DNA of 45,325 nt from DATACN01 sp038215095 (GTDB lineage Bacteria > Actinomycetota > Thermoleophilia > Solirubrobacterales > Thermoleophilaceae). The position numbers and the translations under genes were made by a program. Below the pieces are notes generated by a model. That model saw nothing but the letters and a program-made list of their open reading frames with translations. It searched no databases and had not been told where the DNA came from. Location of the stretch: the NCBI GenBank assembly GCA_038215095.1, contig JBBQRG010000013.1:1-45325 (forward strand), in the 5' to 3' direction. Shown here in pieces: positions 7,398 through 15,303 of this stretch (position 1 is the stretch's first letter; the number at the start of each line of letters is the position of its first letter).

Positions 7398-8909
7398 TCA
7401 GACGGGCGTGACCGGATTCCGCTTCGCCGGCCAGTCGCGCGTGCGCCCGGCGTAGGCGGAGTAGCGCCGCACCAGGTCCGCGCGCAGCTCCTCGGGGGCC
7501 ACGACGGCATCCACCACGAGCTCCGAGCTCAGGTGGAGGATGTCGATCTCCTGCTTGTACTCGGCGCGCAGCTCCTCAGTGCGCTTGGCACGCTCGTCGT
7601 CGTCCTCGATCGCGTTCAGCTGGTTGAAGAAGACCGCGTTGATCGCCGCCTGCGGCCCCATCACCGCGATCTTCGCGCCCGGCAGCGCCAGCGTGGCGTC
7701 GGGCTCATAGGCGGGGCCGGCCATCGCGTAGAGGCCGGCGCCGTAGGCCTTGCGCACGATCACGGCGATCTTCGGCACCGTCGCCTCGGCTACCGCCGAG
7801 ATCATCTTCGCGCCCGCGCGGATGATGCCCTGGCGCTCGACCGCCGTGCCGATCATGAAGCCGGGCACGTCGGCCAGGAACAGCAGCGGCACGTTGAAGG
7901 CGTTGCAGGTCCAGATGAAGCGGGCGGCCTTGTCGGCGGAGTCCACGAAGAGCACGCCGCCTTTCTGCTTGGGCTGGTTGGCGACGATCCCCACCACCCG
8001 TCCCTCGAAGCGCGCGTAGCCCACCACCAGCTCCTTGGCCCAGCGCTTCTGCACCTCGAGGAACGAGCCCTCGTCGACGATCGCGGCGATCAGCTCCTGC
8101 ATGTCGAACGGCCGGTTCTCGTCCTCGGGGATGTCGAGGCTGCCGCCGGCCGGCTCGCGCGCCGGCGCGAGCGGCGGCTCCTCCTCCCAGTGGCGCGGGA
8201 AGTAGGAGAGATAGGTCCGGGCCAGCTCGATGCCCTCCTCGTCGGACTCCACCAGGAAGTGGCCGACGCCGGAGACCCCGGTGTGCATGCGCGCGCCGCC
8301 CATCTCCTCGAGCGACACCTTCTCGCCGATCACCATCTCGGCCATGCGCGGCGAGCCGAGGTACATCGAGGCGTTGCCGTCGCGCATGATCACCACATCG
8401 CAGAAGGCAGGGATGTAGGCGCCGCCCGCGGCGCTCGGCCCGAACAGCACGCACACCTGCGGCACCACGCCTGAGAGCTTGATCTCGGTGAAGAAGATGC
8501 GCCCGGCGCCGCGGCGGCCGGGGAACATCTGCACCTGCTCGGTGATCCGCGCCCCCGCGGAGTCCACCAGGTAGATCATCGGCAGCCGGTGCTTGAGCGC
8601 CTGCTCCTGGACGCGGATGATCTTCTCGACGGTCTTCGGCCCCCACGAGCCCGCCTTCACCGTGGGGTCATTGGCCATCAGGCAGACAGGGCGGCCCTCG
8701 ATGGTGGCGCTGCCGGTCACCACGCCGTCCGCGCCGAAGCCTTCCTGCTCCCAGTTGGCCAGCAGCGCGTCCTCGGAGAAGGAGCCCTCGTCCACGAGCA
8801 GGGCCACCCGCTCGCGCACCGGCAGCTTGCCCTGCTCACGTGACTTCTCGCGATGGCGCTCGGGCCCGCCGGAGCGGGCCTGCTCGAGGGCTCTCGCGAG
8901 GTCCGTCAC
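7398..8909 (-). CDS. acyl-CoA (propionyl/methylcrotonyl-type) carboxylase, carboxyltransferase beta subunit
   Basis: A 503-residue biotin-dependent carboxyltransferase with both crotonase-fold halves. The N-terminal half has VDSAGARITEQ and FGPSAAGGAYIPAFCD; the C-terminal half has FLADVPGFMIGTAVERQGIIRAGAK and VRKAYGAGLYAMAGPAY. It transfers CO2 from carboxybiotin to an acyl-CoA. Family features do not settle propionyl-CoA against other acyl-CoAs. The biotin carboxylase/BCCP subunit is not in this window. The GTG start overlaps the stop of the upstream 3-hydroxybutyryl-CoA dehydrogenase as GTGA, so the two form an operon. Mutase and mmsA genes elsewhere in the window fit a propionyl-CoA function. 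Confidence 0.85.
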   Translation of the reverse strand: MTDLARALEQARSGGPERHREKSREQGKLPVRERVALLVDEGSFSEDALLANWEQEGFGADGVVTGSATIEGRPVCLMANDPTVKAGSWGPKTVEKIIRVQEQALKHRLPMIYLVDSAGARITEQVQMFPGRRGAGRIFFTEIKLSGVVPQVCVLFGPSAAGGAYIPAFCDVVIMRDGNASMYLGSPRMAEMVIGEKVSLEEMGGARMHTGVSGVGHFLVESDEEGIELARTYLSYFPRHWEEEPPLAPAREPAGGSLDIPEDENRPFDMQELIAAIVDEGSFLEVQKRWAKELVVGYARFEGRVVGIVANQPKQKGGVLFVDSADKAARFIWTCNAFNVPLLFLADVPGFMIGTAVERQGIIRAGAKMISAVAEATVPKIAVIVRKAYGAGLYAMAGPAYEPDATLALPGAKIAVMGPQAAINAVFFNQLNAIEDDDERAKRTEELRAEYKQEIDILHLSSELVVDAVVAPEELRADLVRRYSAYAGRTRDWPAKRNPVTPV

Positions 8910-9787
8910 ACCTGCGCGTTCGGCTTGGGCTTCTCGCCCGAGTAGTCGTAGAAGCCCATGCCGGACTTCTGGCCGAACCAGCCGGCCGCCAGCATCTTGC
9001 GCAGCGTCGGCGGCTTCGCGAAGCGGCGCTCGCGGAACTCGTCCCACATCACGTCGCAGATCGCGCCGAGGGTGTCCAGGCCCACGAAGTCGGCCAGCGT
9101 CAGCGGCCCCATCGGGTGGGCGGCGCCGGCCATCATCGCCTGGTCGATCTCCTCGATCGTGCCGACGCCCTCCTCGTAGGCGCGAATCGCGTCGAGCATG
9201 TACGGCACGAGCAGCCGGTTCACGATGAAGCCGGCCTTGTCCTTCGTCTGGACCGTGGTCTTGCCGAGGCGCTCGCCGAACTGGAGGCCCGTCGCGTACG
9301 CATCGTCGCCCGTGGTCACGCAGCGCACCACCTCGAGCAGCTTCATCACCTGCGGGGGGTTGAAGAAGTGCAGCCCGAGGAACTGGTCGGGGCGCTTCGT
9401 GGCGGCCGCCTGGTCGATCACGGCAAGCGAGGAGGTGTTCGTGGCGAACACCGCGTCAGGCTTGATGATGCCGTCGAGCTTCTTCCACATCTCGAGCTTC
9501 GCGGGGGCGTCCTCGGTGATCGCCTCGATCACGAGGTCCGCGTCCGCGAGGTCGGCGTAGTCGAGCGTGCCCTCGATGCGGCCGCGGACGGCGTCCGCGT
9601 CGGCCTGCTCCATGCGTCCCTTCTCGACGGCACGGGCGAGCTGCTTCTCGATACGGCCGATGCCCTTGTCGAGCTTGTCCTGGTCGACCTCGCGGACCAC
9701 GACGTCGTATCCGGCCTGCGCCGCGACCTGCGCGATGCCGTGGCCCATCAGGCCACAGCCCACCACGCCGAGCTTGCTTATCTCCAC
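8906..9787 (-). CDS. hbd: 3-hydroxybutyryl-CoA dehydrogenase
   Basis: A 293-residue 3-hydroxyacyl-CoA dehydrogenase. The N-terminal Rossmann motif is GVVGCGLMGHGIAQVAA. The catalytic histidine region is LGLHFFNPPQVMKLLEVV, followed by the C-terminal domain with AGFIVNRLLVPYMLDAI and DQAMMAGAAHPMGPLTLADFVGLD. It oxidises (S)-3-hydroxybutyryl-CoA with NAD+ (or works in reverse). The GTG start has GGAGG eight bases upstream. It is divergent from an enoyl-CoA hydratase gene 43 bases away, which supplies the preceding beta-oxidation step. Confidence 0.92.
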   Translation of the reverse strand: MEISKLGVVGCGLMGHGIAQVAAQAGYDVVVREVDQDKLDKGIGRIEKQLARAVEKGRMEQADADAVRGRIEGTLDYADLADADLVIEAITEDAPAKLEMWKKLDGIIKPDAVFATNTSSLAVIDQAAATKRPDQFLGLHFFNPPQVMKLLEVVRCVTTGDDAYATGLQFGERLGKTTVQTKDKAGFIVNRLLVPYMLDAIRAYEEGVGTIEEIDQAMMAGAAHPMGPLTLADFVGLDTLGAICDVMWDEFRERRFAKPPTLRKMLAAGWFGQKSGMGFYDYSGEKPKPNAQV

Positions 9788-9830
9788 TAGCCTGCCTCCA
9801 CTTTCCAGTCGTCGAGCGCCGGGAGCCTAT

Positions 9831-10610
9831 ATGTCACTGGTCGGTATCGAGGACCGCGGCGGAGTGCGCCACCTGGTGCTGCAGCGGGCCGAGAAGCGAA
9901 ACGCCATGAACGGCGAGCTGATCGGGGAGCTGGCCACCGCGGTCGAGGCCGCGGCCGCCGACCACGACGTGCGGGTGGTCCTGATCCGCGGCGAGGGCGC
10001 GATGTTCTCGTCGGGCATGGACCTGAACGACCTGCGCAACCTCTCCGAGCACCCGGAGCGCCTGCGCGAGTTCCGCCGCCCGATCCTGGCCGCCTGGAAC
10101 CTGCTCGAGGAGATGCCGAAGCCCACGATCTGCCAGATCCACGGCGCCGCGCTGGGCGGCGCCTTCGAGCTGGCGCTGGCCTGCGACTTCCGCACGATGG
10201 CCGAGGACGCCGTGGCCGGGATCATGGAGGTGCGCGTGGGCCTGCTGCCCGACGTGGGCGGCTGCTCGCGCCTGCCGGCGATCGTCGGCCTGGGCAACGC
10301 GAAGGAGCTGATCATGACCGGCAAGGTGATCGACGGCCGCGAAGCGCACCGAATCGGCTTCGCGAACCGAATCGCCCCCGCCGCCGAGCTGGACGCCGCC
10401 ACCGAAGCGCTGGCCAACGAGCTGCTGGCATGCGCCCCAAGAGCGGTCGGCCTGGCAAAGCGCGTGATGGACGCCGCGGCGAAGCCCGCGTTGGCGCTGA
10501 CGCTGGAGCAGGAGGTCGCGGCCCAGGAGACGCTCGCGGCGACCGAGGACTTCGCGGAAGGCGCAAAGGCGTTCTTCGAGAAGCGCACGCCGGAGTTCGC
10601 CGGAAAATAG
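9831..10610 (+). CDS. enoyl-CoA hydratase/isomerase family protein
   Basis: A 259-residue crotonase-superfamily protein. The first oxyanion-hole segment is MFSSGMDLNDL, the second is ICQIHGAALGGAFELALACDFRTM, and ITGKVI-like MTGKVIDGREAHRIGFANRI follows. The position of the first catalytic glutamate is not certain (EVRVGLLPDVGG supplies a later acidic residue context). The ATG has GGGAG five bases upstream. A hydratase acting with the divergent 3-hydroxybutyryl-CoA dehydrogenase is the simplest reading; other crotonase activities remain possible. Confidence 0.85.
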   Translation: MSLVGIEDRGGVRHLVLQRAEKRNAMNGELIGELATAVEAAAADHDVRVVLIRGEGAMFSSGMDLNDLRNLSEHPERLREFRRPILAAWNLLEEMPKPTICQIHGAALGGAFELALACDFRTMAEDAVAGIMEVRVGLLPDVGGCSRLPAIVGLGNAKELIMTGKVIDGREAHRIGFANRIAPAAELDAATEALANELLACAPRAVGLAKRVMDAAAKPALALTLEQEVAAQETLAATEDFAEGAKAFFEKRTPEFAGK

Positions 10611-10692
10611 ACGGAGCCCACCACCCGTTGGCCTTGGGGGCGCGGGGCAACGCGGTGGACGCGGCTTGCCTGGGAGCCGACCTCGAGAACGC

Positions 10693-10779
10693 GGTTCGTT
10701 CTCCCCAGGACGCACAACGGGCCCGGATGCCGTCTTCCGGGCCCGAGGTGAACTGTGCCGGGGCTGGGTCGGGGGAACC
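10693..10779. ncRNA. long imperfect hairpin between convergent genes (terminator or structured RNA)
   Basis: Four nested stems make a rod of about 87 nt. GGTTC 10693-10697 pairs with GAACC 10775-10779, CCCAG 10704-10708 with CTGGG 10764-10768, GCACA 10712-10716 with TGTGC 10754-10758, and CGGGCCCGGA 10718-10727 with TCCGGGCCCG 10736-10745 around an 8-nt loop. It fills the right part of the 170-bp gap between the enoyl-CoA hydratase gene and the MFS gene, ending right at the MFS stop codon. There is no U-tract on either side. It could be a bidirectional terminator or a small RNA; the strand is unknown. Confidence 0.5.
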
Positions 10780-10780
10780 C

Positions 10781-11992
10781 TTATAGCCGAATACCGGCCC
10801 CGGCGCTAGACCGATTTGTACCCAGATCAGATGATTCAAACCTCGATTGGGCTATTGCAATGGCCACTGCGGCCAACAGGGCCACCACGGCTATGGCCAA
10901 CCAGGCGTACGAGTAGCCGAAACCCGCTACGAGCAGGCCAAAGGCGACCGGCCCGGTGGCGGCGCCCACGTAGATGCCGCTCTGGGTGACGCCGGTGGCG
11001 GCGGCCGGCGCCGACCTGTAGCGCTGCACGACGGCGAGGTTGTAGAGCCCAGGCCAGCCCCACCCGAGCGTGAAGGCGAGGAAGGCGCCGCTCAGGATCG
11101 GCGCCTCGCCGCCGCTGGCGAGCAGCGCGAAGCCCACGGCGCCTAGGGCTAGAAGCACCGCCACGACCCTGAAGCCGTAGTCGGCGCGGCGATCCGCGCG
11201 CGCGCCGAGCGCCACGCGCATCACGAGGCTCGCGGCGCTGCCGATCGCGAGGGCGAGCCCCGCCGAGCCCTCGGACACGCCCGCGTGCACGGCGGTGGCA
11301 ACCAGGCCGGCGCTGAGCGCGCTCGGCCCGAAGGCCGCGAGAGCGGCGCCGACCGCCAGCAGGAACAGCGGCTTCGTGAGCCGCGAGCCCGACACCGGCG
11401 TCGTGGGCACCTTGGCCGCGGCCGCGCGCGCTACGGCCACCCCACGGCTGCGGTTTGCGGTGACCGCGGCCACCACCAGCACGAGGCCGCCGCAGACCGC
11501 CGTGGTCTCCCGCCAGCCCAGCGGCAGTGCGAGCACAGGCAGAGCCAGACCGCTGAGGGTGATGGCGGCGGGGATCGCCGACTGCTTGATGCCGAAGGCC
11601 AGCCCCTGGCGCTTGGTGTGCACCTCCTCGGCCATGTAGAGGTTGATGGCCGGCTGGTTGGCTCCATTCGCCAGGCCGGCTACCGCCAGCAGCGCGAACA
11701 GGATCGCCAGCGAGCCCGCGAAGGCCGCGATCGCGAACATGCAGACGGCGGTCACGACGGCCGACGCGCGCATCGTGGTGAGCGGCCCCACCCGCTCCGA
11801 CACGCGGCCGAGCGGCCCGGCGCTGAGCGCCCCGGCGGAGAAGAACACCGTCACGCCGGCGGCCACCGCGCCAAGGCTGGCGTGCAGCGCCTCACGGATC
11901 TGCAGCGACAGCGCGCCCACGAGGAAGCCGGGCAGGACCGTGGCCGCCCCGACGGCCACGCCGAGCGCCGTCGCTCGGACGCCCGGGCTCAT
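10781..11992 (-). CDS. MFS transporter, 12-helix
   Basis: A 403-residue major-facilitator protein. About twelve hydrophobic helices are separated by a polar central loop near residues 185-210 (NRSRGVAVARAAAAKVPTT). The loop between helices 2 and 3 carries GPLGRVSERVGPL, a degenerate form of the MFS GxxxDRxGRR motif. The substrate is unknown. It begins eight bases after the stop of the HMG-CoA lyase-like gene and is probably the last gene of that operon, so a carboxylic acid or branched-chain acid substrate is plausible but not shown. Confidence 0.85.
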   Translation of the reverse strand: MSPGVRATALGVAVGAATVLPGFLVGALSLQIREALHASLGAVAAGVTVFFSAGALSAGPLGRVSERVGPLTTMRASAVVTAVCMFAIAAFAGSLAILFALLAVAGLANGANQPAINLYMAEEVHTKRQGLAFGIKQSAIPAAITLSGLALPVLALPLGWRETTAVCGGLVLVVAAVTANRSRGVAVARAAAAKVPTTPVSGSRLTKPLFLLAVGAALAAFGPSALSAGLVATAVHAGVSEGSAGLALAIGSAASLVMRVALGARADRRADYGFRVVAVLLALGAVGFALLASGGEAPILSGAFLAFTLGWGWPGLYNLAVVQRYRSAPAAATGVTQSGIYVGAATGPVAFGLLVAGFGYSYAWLAIAVVALLAAVAIAIAQSRFESSDLGTNRSSAGAGIRL

Positions 11993-11999
11993 GCCGGGT

Positions 12000-12899
12000 C
12001 TAGGGCCGCCCGCCGTGCCAGTCCACCGGGCCGGCGGTGAGCAGGTGGCTGCCCAGCGGCCTGCCGAGCAGTTGCTGCGCCTGGCGCGCGCACGCGAGCA
12101 GCGCCTCGAGGTCGATGCCCGTCTCGTAGCCCATCTCGTGCAGCATCGAGACCAGGTCCTCGCTGGCGATGTTGCCGGTCGCGCCCTTCGGCACCGGGCA
12201 GCCGCCCAGCTCGCCGAACGAGGACTCGAACGAGCGGACGCCGGCCTCCAACGCGGCCAGCACGTTGGCGAGGCCCTGGCCGCGGGTGTTGTGGAAGTGC
12301 GCGGTCAGCTCGGCGCCCAGCTCCGCCTGTTCGAAGAAGCGGCGCACCTGGCCCGGGTTCGCCATGCCGGTGGTGTCGCCGAAGGCCACCTCCTGGCAGC
12401 CGGCCTCGACCAGGCGCCGCGCGATCGCCATCACGCGCTCCTGCGGCACCTCGCCCTCGTAGGGGCAGCCGAAGGCCACCGAGATCACGCCCTCGCAGCG
12501 CAGGCCCTCCCCGCGCGCGCGGGCGATCACCTTCTCGAGGCCGCTGAGCGACTCCTCCACCGAGCGGTTCACGTTCTTCTGGTTGTGCGTCTCGGAGGCG
12601 GACAGGAACAGGTTCACCTCCTGGAAGTGCTCGCGCAGCGCGAGCGCGTTGTCGAGCCCGCGCTCATTCGGGATCAGCACCGACACCGCCACGTCGGAGG
12701 GGATGTCCGCCCTTTGCAGCACCTCGGCGCCGTCGGCCAGTTGCGGGATCACGTCGGCGCGGACGAAGCTCGTGACCTCGAGCCGCTTCAGCCCGGTGCG
12801 GGCGAGCTGCTCGACCAGCGCGACCTTCGCGTCGGTGGGGATCACCTCGGGCTCGTTCTGAAAGCCGTCCCGTGGCCCTACCTCGCGCACCTGCACCAT
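12000..12899 (-). CDS. mvaB: hydroxymethylglutaryl-CoA lyase
   Basis: A 299-residue HMGL-like TIM-barrel enzyme. The N-terminus VREVGPRDGFQNEPEVIP holds the Arg-Asp active-site pair. Metal ligands lie in FGDTTGMANP and LTAHFHNTRG. The signature GELGGCPVPKGATGNIASED contains the catalytic loop cysteine. It should cleave HMG-CoA to acetyl-CoA and acetoacetate at the end of leucine breakdown; acetoacetate can then enter the acetoacetyl-CoA synthetase step encoded at 3.8-5.7 kb. It starts two bases after the stop of the upstream SDR and is followed by the MFS gene. Confidence 0.9.
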   Translation of the reverse strand: MVQVREVGPRDGFQNEPEVIPTDAKVALVEQLARTGLKRLEVTSFVRADVIPQLADGAEVLQRADIPSDVAVSVLIPNERGLDNALALREHFQEVNLFLSASETHNQKNVNRSVEESLSGLEKVIARARGEGLRCEGVISVAFGCPYEGEVPQERVMAIARRLVEAGCQEVAFGDTTGMANPGQVRRFFEQAELGAELTAHFHNTRGQGLANVLAALEAGVRSFESSFGELGGCPVPKGATGNIASEDLVSMLHEMGYETGIDLEALLACARQAQQLLGRPLGSHLLTAGPVDWHGGRP

Positions 12900-12901
12900 G
12901 G

Positions 12902-13648
12902 CTAGAGCATCGCAAGGCCGCCGGAGACGCCCAGCGACTGGCCCGTCACGTAGCTCGCGTCATCCGAGGCGAGGAAGGCCACCGCGGCGGCAACCTCCTC
13001 CGGCTGGCCCAGGCGGCGCAGCACGGTCTTGCCGACCATGCCGTCGATCACGCGGTCGCCGATCTCGCCGAGCTGGCGCGCTCCCATCAGGAGCGGGGTC
13101 TCGATCGGCCCCGGGGCGATGGCGTTCACGGTGATGTTGAAGCGGCCGTTCTCCTGAGCCAGCGCCTTGGTGAAGCCGATCACGCCGGCCTTGGCGGCCG
13201 AGTAGACCGCCGAGCCCGCCGAGCCGGCGCGGCCCGCCTCGGACGCCAGGTTCACGATCCGGCCGCCGCCGCGCTGCTGCATGCCGCCGAGCACCTCGTG
13301 GGTCACGGCCAGCACGCCGCGCAGGTTCACGGCGAGCACGCGGTCCCACATCGCCTCCTCGGTCTGGCCGAACCAGCCGAACTCGTCGTAGCCCGCGTTG
13401 TTCACCAGCACGTCGAGCGGCCCGAGCTCCTGCTCGGCGGCCTTGACCGCCGAGGCGATCGAGGCGGTGGAGCGCACGTCGAGCTCGAACGCCTCGCCGT
13501 CGATCTCGCCCGCGACCTCCTTGGCCGGCTCCAGGTTCAGGTCGGTCACGGCCACCCGGGCGCCCTCGGCCGCCAGCCGACGGCAGGTCGCGGCGCCGAT
13601 GCCGCTGGCCCCGCCGGTCACGAGCGCGATCTTGCCCTCGAGTCTCAT
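12902..13648 (-). CDS. short-chain dehydrogenase/reductase (FabG-like)
   Basis: A 248-residue classical SDR: TGGASGIG at the N-terminus, VLVNNAG, the catalytic set Ser (NLASEAG), Tyr and Lys (YSAAKAG), and the C-terminal VTGQSLGVSGG. It oxidises or reduces a 3-hydroxy/3-oxo group, probably on an acyl-CoA given its operon with HMG-CoA lyase; the substrate is not determinable. TAGCCT lies eight bases before the ATG. The divergent npdG gene starts about 30 bases away, so both promoters overlap around a TATA core at 13661-13664. Confidence 0.85.
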   Translation of the reverse strand: MRLEGKIALVTGGASGIGAATCRRLAAEGARVAVTDLNLEPAKEVAGEIDGEAFELDVRSTASIASAVKAAEQELGPLDVLVNNAGYDEFGWFGQTEEAMWDRVLAVNLRGVLAVTHEVLGGMQQRGGGRIVNLASEAGRAGSAGSAVYSAAKAGVIGFTKALAQENGRFNITVNAIAPGPIETPLLMGARQLGEIGDRVIDGMVGKTVLRRLGQPEEVAAAVAFLASDDASYVTGQSLGVSGGLAML

Positions 13649-13656
13649 GGTGGGCG

Positions 13657-13668
13657 AGGCTATACCGT
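13657..13668. promoter_or_regulatory. overlapping divergent -10 elements (SDR / npdG)
   Basis: Plus-strand TACCGT 13663-13668 lies eight bases before the TTG at 13677, and minus-strand TAGCCT 13662-13657 lies eight bases before the ATG at 13648. The two hexamers abut around a shared TATA, so RNA polymerase could occupy only one direction at a time. Confidence 0.45.
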
Positions 13669-13676
13669 GCGCGCTC

Positions 13677-14339
13677 TTGGACACCGTGCCAATCATCGGC
13701 GGCACCGGGGCGCTCGGCTTCGGGCTGGCGCAGCGCTTCGCGCGCGCTGGCGTGCCCGTGGCGATCGGCTCACGCGACGCGGGGAGGGCCCAGGAGGCGG
13801 CGGCGAAGGCCGGCGACGGCGTCGAGGGCCTCGAGAACGCCGAGGCGGCCACGCGCGGGCCGATCGTGCTGCTCACCGTGCCGTTCAGGGCGCAGTCGGA
13901 GAACCTCACCAACCTGAAGAACGCGCTCAGCGAAGGCCAGATCCTCGTGGACGCCACCGTGCCGCTGGCCGCAGCCGTGTCGGGCAAGGCCACGCGCCTG
14001 CTCGGCGTCCCGCAGGGCTCCGCGGCGCAGCAGGCGCAGGAGATGGTGCCCGAGGGCGTGATCGTGGTGAGCGCGCTGCACACGGTGAGCGCGCCGCTGC
14101 TCAGCGACCCCGACCACGAGCTGGACGAGGACGTGCTGATCGCCGGCGACAAGAAGGAGCCCAAGCGCCGCGTGGCCGAGCTGATCGAGCGCATCCCCGG
14201 GTTGCGGACCGTGAACGCGGGCGCGCTCGAGACCGCGCGCTTCATCGAGGCCCTGACGCCGCTGCTGATCTCCGTGAACATCCGCAACAAGACGCACGCC
14301 GGGGTCAAGCTCACCGGCCTGCCGGAGACGCGCTGGTAG
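13677..14339 (+). CDS. npdG: F420H2:NADP+ oxidoreductase
   Basis: A 220-residue Rossmann protein of the NpdG/Fno family. The nucleotide motif is VPIIGGTGALGFGLAQRF, followed by IGSRD (NADP phosphate binding), VLLTVPF, LVDATVP, and the C-terminal TPLLISVNIRNKTHAGVKLTGLPE typical of this family. It transfers hydride between F420 and NADP. It heads the F420 operon. TTG 13677 is chosen because DTVPIIGG is the expected N-terminus and a -10 element precedes it; an in-frame ATG at 13647 would lie inside the divergent gene's start and is less likely. Confidence 0.88.
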   Translation: MDTVPIIGGTGALGFGLAQRFARAGVPVAIGSRDAGRAQEAAAKAGDGVEGLENAEAATRGPIVLLTVPFRAQSENLTNLKNALSEGQILVDATVPLAAAVSGKATRLLGVPQGSAAQQAQEMVPEGVIVVSALHTVSAPLLSDPDHELDEDVLIAGDKKEPKRRVAELIERIPGLRTVNAGALETARFIEALTPLLISVNIRNKTHAGVKLTGLPETRW

Positions 14340-14350
14340 TGAGTCGCGGC

Positions 14351-14371
14351 GCAGCCGGCCGAGCCGGCTGC
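14351..14371 (+). repeat. 21-bp palindromic repeat, copy 1
   Basis: Arms GCAGCCGG and CCGGCTGC flank CCGAG. The same 21 bases occur at 21243-21263 and, inverted, at 43897-43917; at least 25 bases are shared by all three copies. This copy ends one base before the likely TTG start of cofD, so in mRNA the hairpin would cover the initiation region. Confidence 0.85.
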
Positions 14372-15292
14372 TTGCGCGTGGCCCTCCTCTCCGGCGGCAC
14401 GGGTGGCGCGAAGCTCGCCCGCGGCCTCGCGGACGCGGCGGCCGACCTGGCCGTGATCGCCAACACCGCCGACGACGCCGAGGTCTACGGCGTTCATGTG
14501 TCGCCGGATCCCGACCTGATCACCTACTGGCTCGCCGACGCGATCGACGAGCGCGGCTACGGGATCAGGGGCGACAGCTGGGAGGTGATGGACGCGCTGG
14601 AGGCCGCCGGGCGCCCGGCCTGGTTCCGGCTGGGCGACCGCGACCTGGCGATGTGCCTGGTGCGCACGGAGCTGATGCGCGCGGGCCGTCGCGTGACCGA
14701 GGCGCACGCGGCCGTGGTGGAGGCGATGGGCGTGAGCGCGCGCGTGCTGCCGATGTGCGACGAGGCGGTCTCCACTCGCATCCGCGCGCGCGGCCGCGAG
14801 CTGGCGTTCCAGGAGTTCATGATCGTCGAGCGCGCCGAGGGCCCGCTCGAGGCGGTGGAGCTCGACGGGATCGCCTCGGCCCGCCCCACGCCGGAGGTGC
14901 TGGCAACGCTCGCGGAGGCCGAGGCAATCGTGATCGGTCCGTCGAACCCGGTGATCTCGATCGGCCCGATCCTCGCGCTGCCCGGGATGCGCGAGGCGAT
15001 AGCCGGCGCGCCCGCCCCGGTCGTGGCGGTCAGCCCGCTGGTGGGCGGCCGCGCGCTCAAGGGCCCCACGGAGCTGTTCTGCTCGTTCGCGGGCATCGAG
15101 ACCAGCGCGACCGGCATCGCGCATGCGTACGAGGGCCTGCTCGACGGGATCGTGGCCGACGAGCCGGCCGACGGGCTCCCCATGCTCGTCACCGACACCC
15201 GCATGGACGATGCGGAGGCGCGGCGCCGCGTCGCGGACGAGGTGCTCGATTTCGCGCGCTCGCTCGGGGCCGGTACAGTCGAGAAGCCCTGA
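14372..15292 (+). CDS. cofD: CofD/FbiA: 2-phospho-L-lactate (or phosphoenolpyruvyl) transferase of F420 synthesis
   Basis: A 306-residue protein that attaches the phospho-lactyl or phosphoenolpyruvyl group to FO. The N-terminal LRVALLSGGTGGAKLARGL, NTADD, WFRLGDRDLAMCLVRT, IGPSNPVISIGPIL and VAVSPLVGGRALKGPT blocks are those of CofD/FbiA. TTG 14372 gives the usual N-terminus. GTG 14339, overlapping the npdG stop, would instead translate the palindromic repeat into an 11-residue extension. No Shine-Dalgarno site precedes the TTG, so coupling to npdG is likely. Confidence 0.92.
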   Translation: MRVALLSGGTGGAKLARGLADAAADLAVIANTADDAEVYGVHVSPDPDLITYWLADAIDERGYGIRGDSWEVMDALEAAGRPAWFRLGDRDLAMCLVRTELMRAGRRVTEAHAAVVEAMGVSARVLPMCDEAVSTRIRARGRELAFQEFMIVERAEGPLEAVELDGIASARPTPEVLATLAEAEAIVIGPSNPVISIGPILALPGMREAIAGAPAPVVAVSPLVGGRALKGPTELFCSFAGIETSATGIAHAYEGLLDGIVADEPADGLPMLVTDTRMDDAEARRRVADEVLDFARSLGAGTVEKP

Positions 15293-15303
15293 CCGGGCAC
15301 GCC

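Noticed and set aside
10681..10790. SRP 4.5S RNA, 6S RNA, tmRNA or RNase P RNA as the identity of the rod at 10693-10779
   Set aside because: The conserved SRP tetraloop and asymmetric loop, the 6S central bubble, the tmRNA tRNA-like end and the RNase P core motifs were not found on either strand.
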